From: Pseudonocardia hierapolitana | Lineage (GTDB): Bacteria > Actinomycetota > Actinomycetes > Mycobacteriales > Pseudonocardiaceae | Assembly (NCBI RefSeq): GCF_007994075.1 | Contig: NZ_VIWU01000001.1 | Location: 5,952,001-6,016,000 of the forward strand | Direction: 5' to 3' | Length of the DNA: 64,000 bases | In this document: positions 7,926 to 16,133 of the stretch, piece after piece | Position numbering within the stretch: the stretch's first letter is position 1 | Layout of the letters: each line of letters opens with the position of its first letter | Program-made: the position numbers and the translations under genes | Notes under the pieces: model-generated | What the model was told of the DNA's origin: nothing | Databases searched by the model: none | What the model saw: only the letters and a program-made list of their open reading frames with translations

Positions 7926-9491
7926 TCAAAACGGTGCACGGTCGAGTGGGTCGGGTGGGACGGCCTTCTGGCTGTTCCAGGGATCGACGAGTGCCATCTG
8001 CTCCTGTGACGGGGGTGGAGGCGCCGGTGGCGGGCCGTGGTCGGGTCGGTAGTCGTGCGGGTCGCTGTAGTACCGGTGCCCGGTGGGCGTGATCCACTCG
8101 ATCCGCCGCCCGGGGCGGGCGCGGACCTGCCAGCCGGGGGCGTGTTTGGCGTGGTGGTCGTGCCCGCAGCCGCCCACCAGGTTCTGCTCGCTGGTCGGGC
8201 CCTTCGGGTACGGGACGATGTGGTCCAGCTCCGAGTCCAGCGCACGGCGACCGCAGATGGGTCCCCGACAGTGCACGTCCCGGGCGCGGACGAAGTCGGC
8301 CAGTGCGGCCGGGGGCCGGTAGGTCGTGCGGCCGTGGTCGAGCAGGGCGCCCGAGAGCGGGTCGTAGACCAGGCGTTTCAGGGTGCCGTCGGCGGCGATC
8401 TCGCGGGCCAGCTCGGCCGGGATCGGCCCGTGTCCGGCCAGCTCGCAGGCCTGTTCGTCGAGGCCGAGCAGGGTGGTGAAGGGCATCAGCACCTGCACCA
8501 GCGGCTTGCCGGGGTTCACCGGCAATGGTGGCTCGGTTTCAGGGGCACGGCACTCGTCTCCAGCCGTGTCCTCGGAGTCGGGGGTGGCGTAGGTGAGCGT
8601 GCCGGTCAGCAGACTGACCATCAGGTCGGCGCGGCGGGCGTCCATGCCACGCGGGTCGTCGGTGCCGCAGCCCCGCGCGAGCCGGGTCAACCACTGGAAG
8701 CACGAGCGGGCGTCGGTGGCCGACAGCAGTGCCCACAGCGACGCCATGCCCTCCTGCTCGTCCCCGACCGCCACCCGCCGGTCACGGCGGGCGGCCCGGT
8801 GCCGCTCGCGGCAGCCGTCGGGGTCGGCCTGCAGCACGGCGCGTTTCAACGCGGCCTTGAGCTGGGCGAGGGTCTGCTCGGGCGCTCGGCCCAGCACCCG
8901 CTGCTGCACGGCCCGCGCCTTCTCCACGGGTAGGTAGTGGGTGGCATCGCACACCGCGCTGACCCGCCGCTCGTCCAGCTCCCCCTGCTGCCAGGCGTGC
9001 AGCGTCTCGGGCAGCACCTCGGTCAGCTGCACCGCCCGCCCCAACCGCGCCTTGGCCGTCAACCGGGACAGCTTCAACGCCAACCCGACCTCGTCGGGGG
9101 CGAACCGAGCGATGCTGCACGGCTTGTCGGTGGCCACCATGGTCGGGTCGTCGCCGGGGCGGCGGCGGGCGAACTCGGCCAGCAGCCGCGCCTGCCGGGC
9201 CTGGGCCCACCCGGCGAGTCGTTCGAACCCGACGATCGCCTCGATCAGTCCGGCGTCCGACAGCGCGGCGGGTTCGGTGGTGGCCGCGTCTAGCCCGACC
9301 GCGGACTCCTCGCCCGGCAGCGCGAAGCCCCACGGCCACTCGTCCGGCGCGAGGTGCACCCTCGGCTGCGGCTCCAGGCTCCCGGGTGGGCCGAGCAGCT
9401 CGTCGAGCTCCAGTTGGTCGAGCACGTCGAGCTCGTCCTCGCCGACCCAGCCCTCGGGCCGGTCGATCTCGACGACCGTGCGCTCGAACAT
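7926..9491 (-). CDS. 13E12-repeat-family HNH endonuclease (DUF222 domain)
   Basis: A 521-residue protein. The N-terminal two thirds carries the DUF222-like helical region (LIEAIVGFERLAGWAQARQARLLAEFARRR; then VALKLSRLTAKARLGRAVQL). The C-terminus has a treble-clef HNH nuclease motif: RDVHCRGPICGRRALDSELDHIVPYPKGPTSEQNL with CGHDHHAKH. This is the actinobacterial 13E12 REP family, multicopy in mycobacteria and of unclear role. Start ATG 9491 begins MFERTVVEI and coincides with a LexA-type palindrome. A start further upstream (9581) would read through the promoter. A second family member ends at the right edge of the window. Confidence 0.88.
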   Translation of the reverse strand: MFERTVVEIDRPEGWVGEDELDVLDQLELDELLGPPGSLEPQPRVHLAPDEWPWGFALPGEESAVGLDAATTEPAALSDAGLIEAIVGFERLAGWAQARQARLLAEFARRRPGDDPTMVATDKPCSIARFAPDEVGLALKLSRLTAKARLGRAVQLTEVLPETLHAWQQGELDERRVSAVCDATHYLPVEKARAVQQRVLGRAPEQTLAQLKAALKRAVLQADPDGCRERHRAARRDRRVAVGDEQEGMASLWALLSATDARSCFQWLTRLARGCGTDDPRGMDARRADLMVSLLTGTLTYATPDSEDTAGDECRAPETEPPLPVNPGKPLVQVLMPFTTLLGLDEQACELAGHGPIPAELAREIAADGTLKRLVYDPLSGALLDHGRTTYRPPAALADFVRARDVHCRGPICGRRALDSELDHIVPYPKGPTSEQNLVGGCGHDHHAKHAPGWQVRARPGRRIEWITPTGHRYYSDPHDYRPDHGPPPAPPPPSQEQMALVDPWNSQKAVPPDPLDRAPF

Positions 9492-9526
9492 GTGTTCGAG
9501 TATTGGAGTGGCGTCTGAAATGCAAG
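9484..9526 (-). promoter_or_regulatory. SOS (LexA) box and promoter of the HNH gene
   Basis: On the minus strand TCGAACACATGTTCGA (9499-9484) is an exact TCGAAC-N4-GTTCGA palindrome, the mycobacterial and Bacillus-type LexA box, and it contains the HNH start codon. Just upstream are AATACT (9504-9499) as a -10 and TTGCAT (9525-9520) as a -35, with 15 bases between them (16 if CTTGCA is used). The spacing would start transcription at the ATG itself, so the message would be leaderless and LexA would sit on the start site. Several 13E12 genes in M. tuberculosis are reported LexA targets. Confidence 0.8.
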
Positions 9527-9535
9527 CCCCTATGG

Positions 9536-9925
9536 TCAGGGGCCGAAGACCTTCTCGGCGCTGATTCGCACGGTCACCCATTCCGGGTTCGGCCCGGCGA
9601 ATCCGGGATACGGCCCGCCCGTGTACTTGTGCGACAGCTCGTCGATCAGCTCGCCGTCCGGGTCGTCCTCGAGGGATGCGGTGCCCTGCACCTGGACACT
9701 CTCGTACGGGTTGGCCGGATCGAAGATCGCCACGGCGGCTCGGGGGTCGCGGTACAGGTTGGCGGTCTTGCGGCGGCTCCTGGGTAATGCGAACAGGAGG
9801 TCGTCACCGTCGCGCTTCACCCAGACGACCGTCGAATGCGGCTTGCCGTTCGGTTCGAGGGTGGACAGCACGGCGAAATTCGCGCCGTCGAACAGCATGC
9901 TTGCCTTGTCGCCGAGTCGAGCCAT
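9536..9925 (-). CDS. PPOX-class F420-dependent oxidoreductase
   Basis: A 129-residue protein of the split-beta-barrel pyridoxamine-5'-phosphate-oxidase-like family. It shows FAVLSTLEPNGKPHSTVVWVKRDGDDLLFAL at residues 17-47 and RKTANLYRDPRAAVAIFDPANPYE in the middle, typical of the small actinobacterial enzymes that use F420 (or flavin) to reduce diverse substrates. AGGAGA precedes ATG 9925. It appears monocistronic. Cofactor choice within this family cannot be decided from sequence alone. Confidence 0.88.
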   Translation of the reverse strand: MARLGDKASMLFDGANFAVLSTLEPNGKPHSTVVWVKRDGDDLLFALPRSRRKTANLYRDPRAAVAIFDPANPYESVQVQGTASLEDDPDGELIDELSHKYTGGPYPGFAGPNPEWVTVRISAEKVFGP

Positions 9926-10035
9926 GGGGGCTTCTCCTTCTGGGTGAGGGCTGTGACGCTACGGCGGCCCCCTGACGGTTTTCAGGCGCGTTCCGCGCCG
10001 GCGGCTATGCCTCCCATTGCGGATCAGACGTACCT

Positions 10036-10050
10036 TCCGGACGGTCCGGA
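10036..10050. promoter_or_regulatory. Inverted repeat upstream of the UbiD operon
   Basis: TCCGGACGGTCCGGA is a perfect 7-bp inverted repeat around one central base, 42 bp before the first gene of the UbiD operon. TACTGT at 10054-10059 could be the -10, which would put the repeat over the spacer and -35 zone, a typical repressor site. No regulator gene adjoins, so the binding protein is unknown. Confidence 0.45.
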
Positions 10051-10092
10051 TCGTACTGTCGCGGAGACGCGTTCCAGTGGAGGTGAGCCAAC

Positions 10093-11409
10093 GTGGGCGA
10101 CACCGCAGCACCTGCCCCGAGCAGGCGGCAGATGATCGCGGCCGGCCTGTCGTCCGTGGTCGGGTTCGGCTTCGATCTGTTCGACCTCTTCGTCCTCCTG
10201 TACGTCGCCTCCACGGTGGGGCCGCTGTTCTTCCCGACCTCGAGCCCGACGCTGACGCTCGCCGCCACGTTCGCCTCGTTCGGGGTGAGCCTGGTGATGC
10301 GCCCGCTCGGCGGGGCGGTGTTCGGGCGGTACGCCGACCGCCGCGGGCGGCGGCACACGCTGATCGTCACGGTGGTGGGGGTCGGGGTGGCCACCGCGTT
10401 GATGGGATTGCTGCCGACGTACGAGTCGATCGGTGTCCTCGCGCCGGCCGTGTTCATCGTGCTGCGGCTGGTGCAGGGCCTCCTGGTCGGCGGGGTGGTC
10501 GCCTCGACGCACACCCTCGGCACCGAGACCGTGGCCCAGCGGTGGCGCGGGCTGGTGTCGGGGCTGGTGGGCGGCGGTGGGGCCGCCATCGGGTCCGTCG
10601 TCGCCTCGCTGACCTTCCTGGCCGTGTCCGCGGCCTTCCCCGGCGAGGCGTTCGCTGCATGGGGCTGGCGGGTGATGTTCTTCAGCGGGCTGGTCGCGTC
10701 CCTGCTCAGCCTGCTGCTCTTCCGGGCGACGGAGGAGTCGCCGCTGTGGCGCACCTCCGACACCCCGCCGGCACGGGCCCGTGAGCTGCTCGGTCGCGAG
10801 CACCGGCGCACCCTGCTGACCAGCCTCGCGCTCGTGATCGGCGCGGGCGCCCAGTACTACCTCACCACCGGCTACCTGCCGACCTTCCTCGGCAACGTGA
10901 ACGAGGTGCCGCCGGGACCGCGCGGGGAGCTACTGGTGTGGACGAGCCTCGCGATCCTGCCCGCCGCGCTGCTCGCCGGGCACCTGTCCGAGCGGTTCGG
11001 CCGCAGGCCGGTGTTCCTCGTGGTCGGGGCGCTCAACGTCGTGGCGCTGCCGGTCCTCGTGCTGGCCATGGCCGGGTTCGGCCCGGACGGCATCGGCCCA
11101 CTGCTCGGCTACGGCCTGCTGCTCACGGTGTGCGCCAACGCCTCCTACGCGGCCGTGCCGATCTTCCTCAACGAGGCGTTCCCGACGCGGCTGCGGGCCA
11201 CGGCGACGGCCGTCGTGTGGAACGGTGGGTTCGCCATCGGCGGGCTCATGACCACGTTCGTGAGCCTCGCCAGCCCCACCGTCGCCGACATCCCCGGCCG
11301 GCTCGCGATCTTCCTCGCGGCCTGCGTGGTGCTGTTCCTCGCGGGCGCGGCGCTCTCCCGGGAGACCCGGGGCGCCCTGGAACGCGAGCCCGTCGTGACC
11401 GCGGCCTGA
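10093..11409 (+). CDS. MFS transporter, metabolite:H+ symporter type
   Basis: A 438-residue membrane protein starting at GTG 10093. It has the MHS-type opening GFGFDLFDLFVLLYVAS, the loop VMRPLGGAVFGRYADRRGRR, and RLVQGLLVGGVVASTHTLG. About twelve membrane segments are visible. Relatives carry carboxylates, including aromatic acids, by proton symport. As the head of an operon containing UbiD and UbiX it is most simply the importer of the acid that is decarboxylated. Eighteen bases separate it from the SDR gene, with AAGGAACGGAGA as that gene's ribosome site. Confidence 0.88.
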   Translation: MGDTAAPAPSRRQMIAAGLSSVVGFGFDLFDLFVLLYVASTVGPLFFPTSSPTLTLAATFASFGVSLVMRPLGGAVFGRYADRRGRRHTLIVTVVGVGVATALMGLLPTYESIGVLAPAVFIVLRLVQGLLVGGVVASTHTLGTETVAQRWRGLVSGLVGGGGAAIGSVVASLTFLAVSAAFPGEAFAAWGWRVMFFSGLVASLLSLLLFRATEESPLWRTSDTPPARARELLGREHRRTLLTSLALVIGAGAQYYLTTGYLPTFLGNVNEVPPGPRGELLVWTSLAILPAALLAGHLSERFGRRPVFLVVGALNVVALPVLVLAMAGFGPDGIGPLLGYGLLLTVCANASYAAVPIFLNEAFPTRLRATATAVVWNGGFAIGGLMTTFVSLASPTVADIPGRLAIFLAACVVLFLAGAALSRETRGALEREPVVTAA

Positions 11410-11427
11410 GAAGGAACGGAGACCTGC

Positions 11428-12168
11428 ATGCAGCTCGAGGGCAAGACCGTGGTCGTCACCGGGGCGACCGGCGGGATCGGCGAGCGCTACGTCCACGCCT
11501 TCGCCGCTGCGGGCGCGAACGTGATCGCCGCGGACGTCCCCGCCGCGGCCGAGGCCGGCGCCGAGCTCGCCGAGAAGGCCGGCTGCGCCTTCGTGGCCGC
11601 GGACGTGACCTCCGACGACGACTGGGCCGCCGTGGTGGCGCGGGCACGAGGCCGCGTCGACGCGCTGGTCAACAACGCCGCGATCTACCAGCGGCTCGGC
11701 GCCAAACGCCCTCTCACGGAGCTGTCGACCAACGACTGGGACACGGTGCTGAGGGTCAACGTCCGGGGCACGTGGCAGGGCATCAAGGCGGTCGTGCCGG
11801 CGATGCGGGCGGCAGGCGGCGGGCGGATCGTCAACATCTCCTCCTCGACCGCGCGGATGGGCGTGCCCGGCTTCGTCCACTACGTGGCCTCCAAGGCCGC
11901 CGTGGAAGGGCTCACGCGCGCCGCGGCCCGCGAGCTCGGCGCCGACGGCATCACGGTGAACGCCGTCGCGCCCGGCCTGGTCAGCGACGAGGCCACCCGC
12001 ACGCTCAACAGCGACGACTACATCGCCGCTGCAGCCGGCGGGCGGGCGCTGGGCCGGGAGATGGTGCCCGAGGACCTGGTCGGCGCGGTGCTGTTCCTCG
12101 CCTCCGACGCCGCGGGCTTCATGACCGGCCAGACCCTGGTCATCGACGGGGGAGTGGTGTTCACGTGA
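11428..12168 (+). CDS. Short-chain dehydrogenase/reductase
   Basis: A 246-residue classical SDR. The cofactor motif TGATGGIG is at residues 11-18, NNA at 82-84, a catalytic Ser near 139, Tyr 152 and Lys 156 (YVASK), and the C-terminal GRALGREMVPEDLVGAVLFLASD motif. The Asp in IAADVP after the second beta strand suggests NAD rather than NADP. It resembles 3-oxoacyl-ACP reductase-like SDRs used in ring-hydroxyl or alcohol oxidation. The stop overlaps the next gene's GTG start by four bases. Confidence 0.92.
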   Translation: MQLEGKTVVVTGATGGIGERYVHAFAAAGANVIAADVPAAAEAGAELAEKAGCAFVAADVTSDDDWAAVVARARGRVDALVNNAAIYQRLGAKRPLTELSTNDWDTVLRVNVRGTWQGIKAVVPAMRAAGGGRIVNISSSTARMGVPGFVHYVASKAAVEGLTRAAARELGADGITVNAVAPGLVSDEATRTLNSDDYIAAAAGGRALGREMVPEDLVGAVLFLASDAAGFMTGQTLVIDGGVVFT

Positions 12169-13553
12169 CGGAACAGCTGTGGATCGTCCTGGTCATCGTC
12201 GTGCTCTACATGGCGGTGCTCGCCGGGATCAGCGTGGTCGTGCGCCGGTCGTCGCGCACCTCGGAGGGGTTCGCCAGCGGCGGGCGGGTGTTCCCGGCCG
12301 CGCTGATCGGGTTCCTGCTGATGTCGGAGTTCATCGGGACGTCCGCGACGCTCGGCACGGCGCAGCAGGCGTACACCACGGGTATCTCGGCAGCCTGGAA
12401 CGTCCTCGCGCTGGCGATCGGCTTCGTCCTGTTCTCGGTGTTCGTGGCGAAGAAGTACAAGGCGCTCGGCGAGAACACGATCTCCGGCGCGCTGGCCCGC
12501 ACCTACGGCGAGGGCGTGCGCACGGCTACCTCGCTGACGATGACGTGCGCGCTGCTGATCGTGGCCGTCGCGATCTACGCGAGCGGCGGGGCGATCCTGG
12601 CGACCCTGCTCGGCATCGACCACGTCTGGGCGACGATCCTCGTCGGGGTGCTGGCCACGCTCTACGTGGTCGTCGGCGGCATGCGCTCGGTCGTCTACAC
12701 CAACCTGCTCCACGCGATCATGAAGCTGGCCGCTGTGGCGGTGCTCGCCGGGATCGGCCTGTCGCGGGTCGGCGGCATCGACGAGCTGCGCGCCGCGCTC
12801 CCCGCTGCGAACTTCTCCGTGGTCGGCGTCGGGTGGGCGCAGATCTTCGCCTGGCTGATCGCCGGTGTCGGCGCGATCTTCGCCACGCAGTACGTCGTGC
12901 AGGCCGTCACCACCGTCCGCGACCCGGAGCGCGCCCAGCGCGCGGGCTTCTACGCGGCGCTGATGCTGGTGCCGTTCGGGCTCCTCGCCGCCGTCGTCGG
13001 GATGGTGAGCGCGGTGCTCTACCCGGACATCGACTCGATCGACGCGCTGCCCGCGCTCGCCGTCGACATCGATCCGCTGCTGACCGGGCTCGTCATGTGC
13101 GGCCTGGTCGGGGCGATCCTCGGCAGCATCGCCGCGCTGATCATCGGCTCGGCGACCCTGCTGCTCAAGGACTTCTACCGGCCGTACTTCAACCGGGATG
13201 GTGACGACCGCAAGGACCTCGTCTTCCTCCGCGTGGCGACTTTCGTGGCGGGCGTCCTGCCGATCGTCCTGGCGCTGCTCGCGAAGGACGTGCTCGCGGT
13301 GACGTTCCTGGCCAAGTCGCTGCGCGCGGCGCTCGCCGTCCTGATCGTCCTGATGTTCTACAAGCCCGGGTACGGCAGCAGTCGGGCCGCCATGTGGTCC
13401 ATCCTCGCCGCGCTCGTGGCGACGACCGGGTGGTTCCTGGTGGGCGACCCGTTCGGCGTCGACAACGCCTACATCGCCGTCGCCACCCCGCTCGTGATCA
13501 TGACGGTGGCGCACCTGTTCCGGCGCCGTCCCGCCCCGGTGGAGGCGACATGA
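12165..13553 (+). CDS. Sodium:solute symporter family permease
   Basis: A 462-residue polytopic membrane protein of the SSS family. It shows RRSSRTSEGFASGGRVFPA at the first loop, LLMSEFIGTSATLGTAQQAY in the second segment and ATQYVVQAVTTVRDPERAQRAGFY in the middle loop, a hallmark of this family. GTG 12165 overlaps the SDR stop (GTGA), and its own stop overlaps the UbiD start (ATGA). It is the second candidate importer in this operon, so the pathway may take up two related acids or the proteins may differ in affinity. Substrate unknown. Confidence 0.88.
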   Translation: MTEQLWIVLVIVVLYMAVLAGISVVVRRSSRTSEGFASGGRVFPAALIGFLLMSEFIGTSATLGTAQQAYTTGISAAWNVLALAIGFVLFSVFVAKKYKALGENTISGALARTYGEGVRTATSLTMTCALLIVAVAIYASGGAILATLLGIDHVWATILVGVLATLYVVVGGMRSVVYTNLLHAIMKLAAVAVLAGIGLSRVGGIDELRAALPAANFSVVGVGWAQIFAWLIAGVGAIFATQYVVQAVTTVRDPERAQRAGFYAALMLVPFGLLAAVVGMVSAVLYPDIDSIDALPALAVDIDPLLTGLVMCGLVGAILGSIAALIIGSATLLLKDFYRPYFNRDGDDRKDLVFLRVATFVAGVLPIVLALLAKDVLAVTFLAKSLRAALAVLIVLMFYKPGYGSSRAAMWSILAALVATTGWFLVGDPFGVDNAYIAVATPLVIMTVAHLFRRRPAPVEAT

Positions 13554-14926
13554 CACCGCCCGGCGCGAGCCTGCGGGGCTGGCTCGACCACCTGCGCTCC
13601 CGCGGCCGCCTCGCGGTGGCCGAGCCCGGGGTGGACCTGCGGTTCGGCGTCGCGGGCATCGCGAACCGCCTCGACGGGCGCAGCGCCACGCTGTTCCCGC
13701 GTCCGGGCGGGCACCCGGTCCCGATCGTGTCGGGGCTGCTGTCGGACCGCGCGTGGATGGCCGAGGCGGTGGGAGTGGCGCAGGACCGGCTGGTCGAGCG
13801 CTACCGCGGTGCGTGCCTGGAGCCGGTGCCCAGCCGCGAGGTCGGCGAGGCGCCCTGCCAGCAGGTGGTGAACAAGGACGTCGACCTCACCGCGATGCTG
13901 CCGATCCCCACGCACAACGAGCACGACCACGGCGCCTACATCACCGCAGGCCTGCTGGTCGCGCGCCGGCCCGACACCGGCGTGCAGAACGTCTCGATCC
14001 ACCGCCTCCAGGTGAGCGGCCCGAACCGGCTCGGCGCGCTGCTGCTGCCCCGGCACACGCTCGCCTTCTTCCAGGCGCAGGAGTCGGCGGGGGCCGACCT
14101 CGAGATCGCCGTGGTGATCGGGGTGGACCCGCTCACGCTCATGGCCTCGCAGGCCATCGTCCCGATCGACCACGACGAGCTGGACATCTCCGGCGCGCTG
14201 CGCGGCGAGCCGCTGCCCGTCACCCGGTGCGTCACCAACGAGGTGCGCGTGCCCGCCGACGCCGAGATCGTCCTGGAAGGGCGGCTGCTCGCACAGGTGC
14301 GCGAGCCCGAGGGCCCGTTCGGCGAGTTCCCGCAGTACTACGGCGAGCGGGCCGAGCGGCACGTCGTGGAGATCGACGCGCTGACCCACCGGGAGGAGCC
14401 GATCTACCACACGATCGTCGGCGGCGGGCTGGAACACCTGCTGCTCGGCGGCATCCCGCGGGAGGCGTCGTTCCTCGCCGCGCTGCGCCGCAGCTTCCCG
14501 TGCGTGCGGGACGTGCACCTCTCGCGCGGGGGAACGTGCCGCTACCACCTGTACGTGCAGGTGGATCGCCCGGCACCGGGCGAGGCCAAGAACGTCGTGC
14601 TGGGTGCTCTCGCCACGCACTACGACATCAAGCACGTCACGGTCGTCGACACCGACGTCGACGTGCACGACCCCACCGAGGTCGAGTGGGCGGTCGCCAC
14701 CCGCTTCCAGGCAGACCGCGACCTCGTCGTCGTAGCGGGCAGCCAGGGCTCGAAGCTCGACCCGTCCACCGACGGCGGGGTGGGCGCCAAGATGGGCCTC
14801 GACGCCACGGTCCCGGTGGACGCGCCGCCCATGAAGTTCACACGGATCGCGGTGCCGGGCGAGCGGGACCTCGACGTCGACGCGCTGACCGCGCCCGCGC
14901 CGGCCGACTGGCAGGCGCTGCGATGA
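13550..14926 (+). CDS. UbiD-family prenyl-FMN-dependent decarboxylase
   Basis: A 458-residue protein of usual UbiD length. Recognisable elements are Asn148 and Arg152 in QNVSIHRLQV (metal/prFMN and catalytic-arginine region) and the EGPFGEFPQYY motif at residues 254-264, which holds the catalytic glutamates. UbiD enzymes reversibly decarboxylate (hetero)aromatic or alpha,beta-unsaturated acids using prenylated FMN. The cofactor synthase UbiX is the very next gene, overlapping by ATGA. The frame extends upstream inside the symporter gene, but ATG 13550 is where family similarity begins and it overlaps the previous stop. Confidence 0.92.
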   Translation: MTPPGASLRGWLDHLRSRGRLAVAEPGVDLRFGVAGIANRLDGRSATLFPRPGGHPVPIVSGLLSDRAWMAEAVGVAQDRLVERYRGACLEPVPSREVGEAPCQQVVNKDVDLTAMLPIPTHNEHDHGAYITAGLLVARRPDTGVQNVSIHRLQVSGPNRLGALLLPRHTLAFFQAQESAGADLEIAVVIGVDPLTLMASQAIVPIDHDELDISGALRGEPLPVTRCVTNEVRVPADAEIVLEGRLLAQVREPEGPFGEFPQYYGERAERHVVEIDALTHREEPIYHTIVGGGLEHLLLGGIPREASFLAALRRSFPCVRDVHLSRGGTCRYHLYVQVDRPAPGEAKNVVLGALATHYDIKHVTVVDTDVDVHDPTEVEWAVATRFQADRDLVVVAGSQGSKLDPSTDGGVGAKMGLDATVPVDAPPMKFTRIAVPGERDLDVDALTAPAPADWQALR

Positions 14927-15498
14927 GCGCGCCCCGGTTGGTGGTGGGGATCTCCGGTGCGTCCGGCATCACCTACGGCGTGCGGCTGCTGGAGCTGCTG
15001 CGGCCCACGCCGGTGCAGACCCACCTCGTCGTCACCAAGTCGGCGCGGATGACGCTCGCCTACGAGACCGACATGTCCCTCGCCGACCTCACCGCGCTCG
15101 CCGACGTCAGCTACTCCAACACCGACCTCGGCGCCGCGATCTCCAGCGGCTCGTTCCGGACGCTGGGGATGGTGGTGGCGCCGTGCTCGGTGAAGTCGAT
15201 GTCCGAGATCGCCTCGGGGGTGACGACGAGCCTGCTCGCCCGCGCGGCCGACGTCGTGCTCAAGGAGCGCCGCAGGCTGGTGCTGATGGTCCGCGAGACC
15301 CCCCTGCACCGCAACCACCTGCGGACCATGGCCGAGCTGACCGAGCTCGGCGCAGTGATCGCGCCGCCGGTGCCCGCGTTCTACGCCCGCCCCGCGACGC
15401 TGGAGGAGATGGTGGACCACACCGTGGGACGCGTGCTCGATCTGTTCGACCTCGATCTCGGCGTCGTCCGACGCTGGGGAGAGGCGGTGGTTCCGTGA
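14923..15498 (+). CDS. ubiX: UbiX-like flavin prenyltransferase
   Basis: A 191-residue flavoprotein that prenylates FMN to give the UbiD cofactor. It opens MSAPRLVVGISGASGITYGV with the FMN-binding GASG motif. It then shows VAPCSVKSMSEIASG, KERRRLVLMVRETPLHRNHLRTM and the PPVPAFYARP segment, all diagnostic. Start and stop overlap the UbiD gene upstream and the VOC gene downstream, so stoichiometric coupled expression is likely. The presence of a dedicated UbiX supports the UbiD enzyme being functional. Confidence 0.94.
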   Translation: MSAPRLVVGISGASGITYGVRLLELLRPTPVQTHLVVTKSARMTLAYETDMSLADLTALADVSYSNTDLGAAISSGSFRTLGMVVAPCSVKSMSEIASGVTTSLLARAADVVLKERRRLVLMVRETPLHRNHLRTMAELTELGAVIAPPVPAFYARPATLEEMVDHTVGRVLDLFDLDLGVVRRWGEAVVP

Positions 15499-16118
15499 TC
15501 GAGCCCCGGCTGGACCACCTCGTGTACGCCGCCCCCGATCTCGACGCGCTCGTCGCCGGGTTCACCGCGCGGACGGGGGTCGCGCCCGCGCCGGGCGGCA
15601 AGCACGTCGGCCGCGGCACCCGCAACCACCTCGTCGGGCTCGGCGGTGCGGCCTACCTGGAGCTGATCGGCCCCGACGACCCGGCCGCGACGCCCCTCCC
15701 GGACGTCTTCGGCATCGACCGGCTGGCCGCGCCCCGGCTGGCGGCGTGGGTCGTGCGGCCCACCGACCTCGACGCGACCGTCCGGCACGCCCGCGCGCAG
15801 GGCTACGACCCGGGGGACATCGTGCCGCTCTCGCGCCGCACGCCCGACGGGCACCTCCTGGAGTGGCGCCTGACGCCCAACCAGGGCGACCGCTTCGACG
15901 GGCTCGCGCCCGCGCTCATCGACTGGCAGGACGCGAAACACCCCACGGCGGGAGGCCTGCCGGAGCTGCGGCTCGTCGCGCTCGCCGGCCGCCACCCGGA
16001 CCCGCCGGCCGTGCAGCGAGCGCTGGCGGCGCTCGGCGTCACGCTCGACGTCACGGCGGGGCCGCCGGCGCTGGAGGCGGTGCTCGACACCCCGCGCGGC
16101 CCGATCACGATCAGCTGA
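15495..16118 (+). CDS. VOC/glyoxalase-like domain protein
   Basis: A 207-residue protein starting at GTG 15495, overlapping the ubiX stop. The start IEPRLDHLVYAAPDLDALVAGF and the segment GTRNHLVGLGGAAYLELIGPDD match the glyoxalase-like (PF13468-type) members of the vicinal oxygen chelate fold, with a likely metal-ligand His and Glu in those two segments. Functions in the family range from isomerases to ring-cleaving dioxygenases, so only the fold is assigned. Co-occurrence with UbiD/UbiX suggests a step in the same catabolic pathway. Confidence 0.78.
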   Translation: MIEPRLDHLVYAAPDLDALVAGFTARTGVAPAPGGKHVGRGTRNHLVGLGGAAYLELIGPDDPAATPLPDVFGIDRLAAPRLAAWVVRPTDLDATVRHARAQGYDPGDIVPLSRRTPDGHLLEWRLTPNQGDRFDGLAPALIDWQDAKHPTAGGLPELRLVALAGRHPDPPAVQRALAALGVTLDVTAGPPALEAVLDTPRGPITIS

Positions 16119-16133
16119 CCAGGAGGAACTGCG

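Noticed and set aside
9985..9999. GGCGCG-TTC-CGCGCC hairpin as a terminator of the PPOX gene
   Set aside because: It lies upstream of that gene, not after it, and is too short and GC-simple to support a role.
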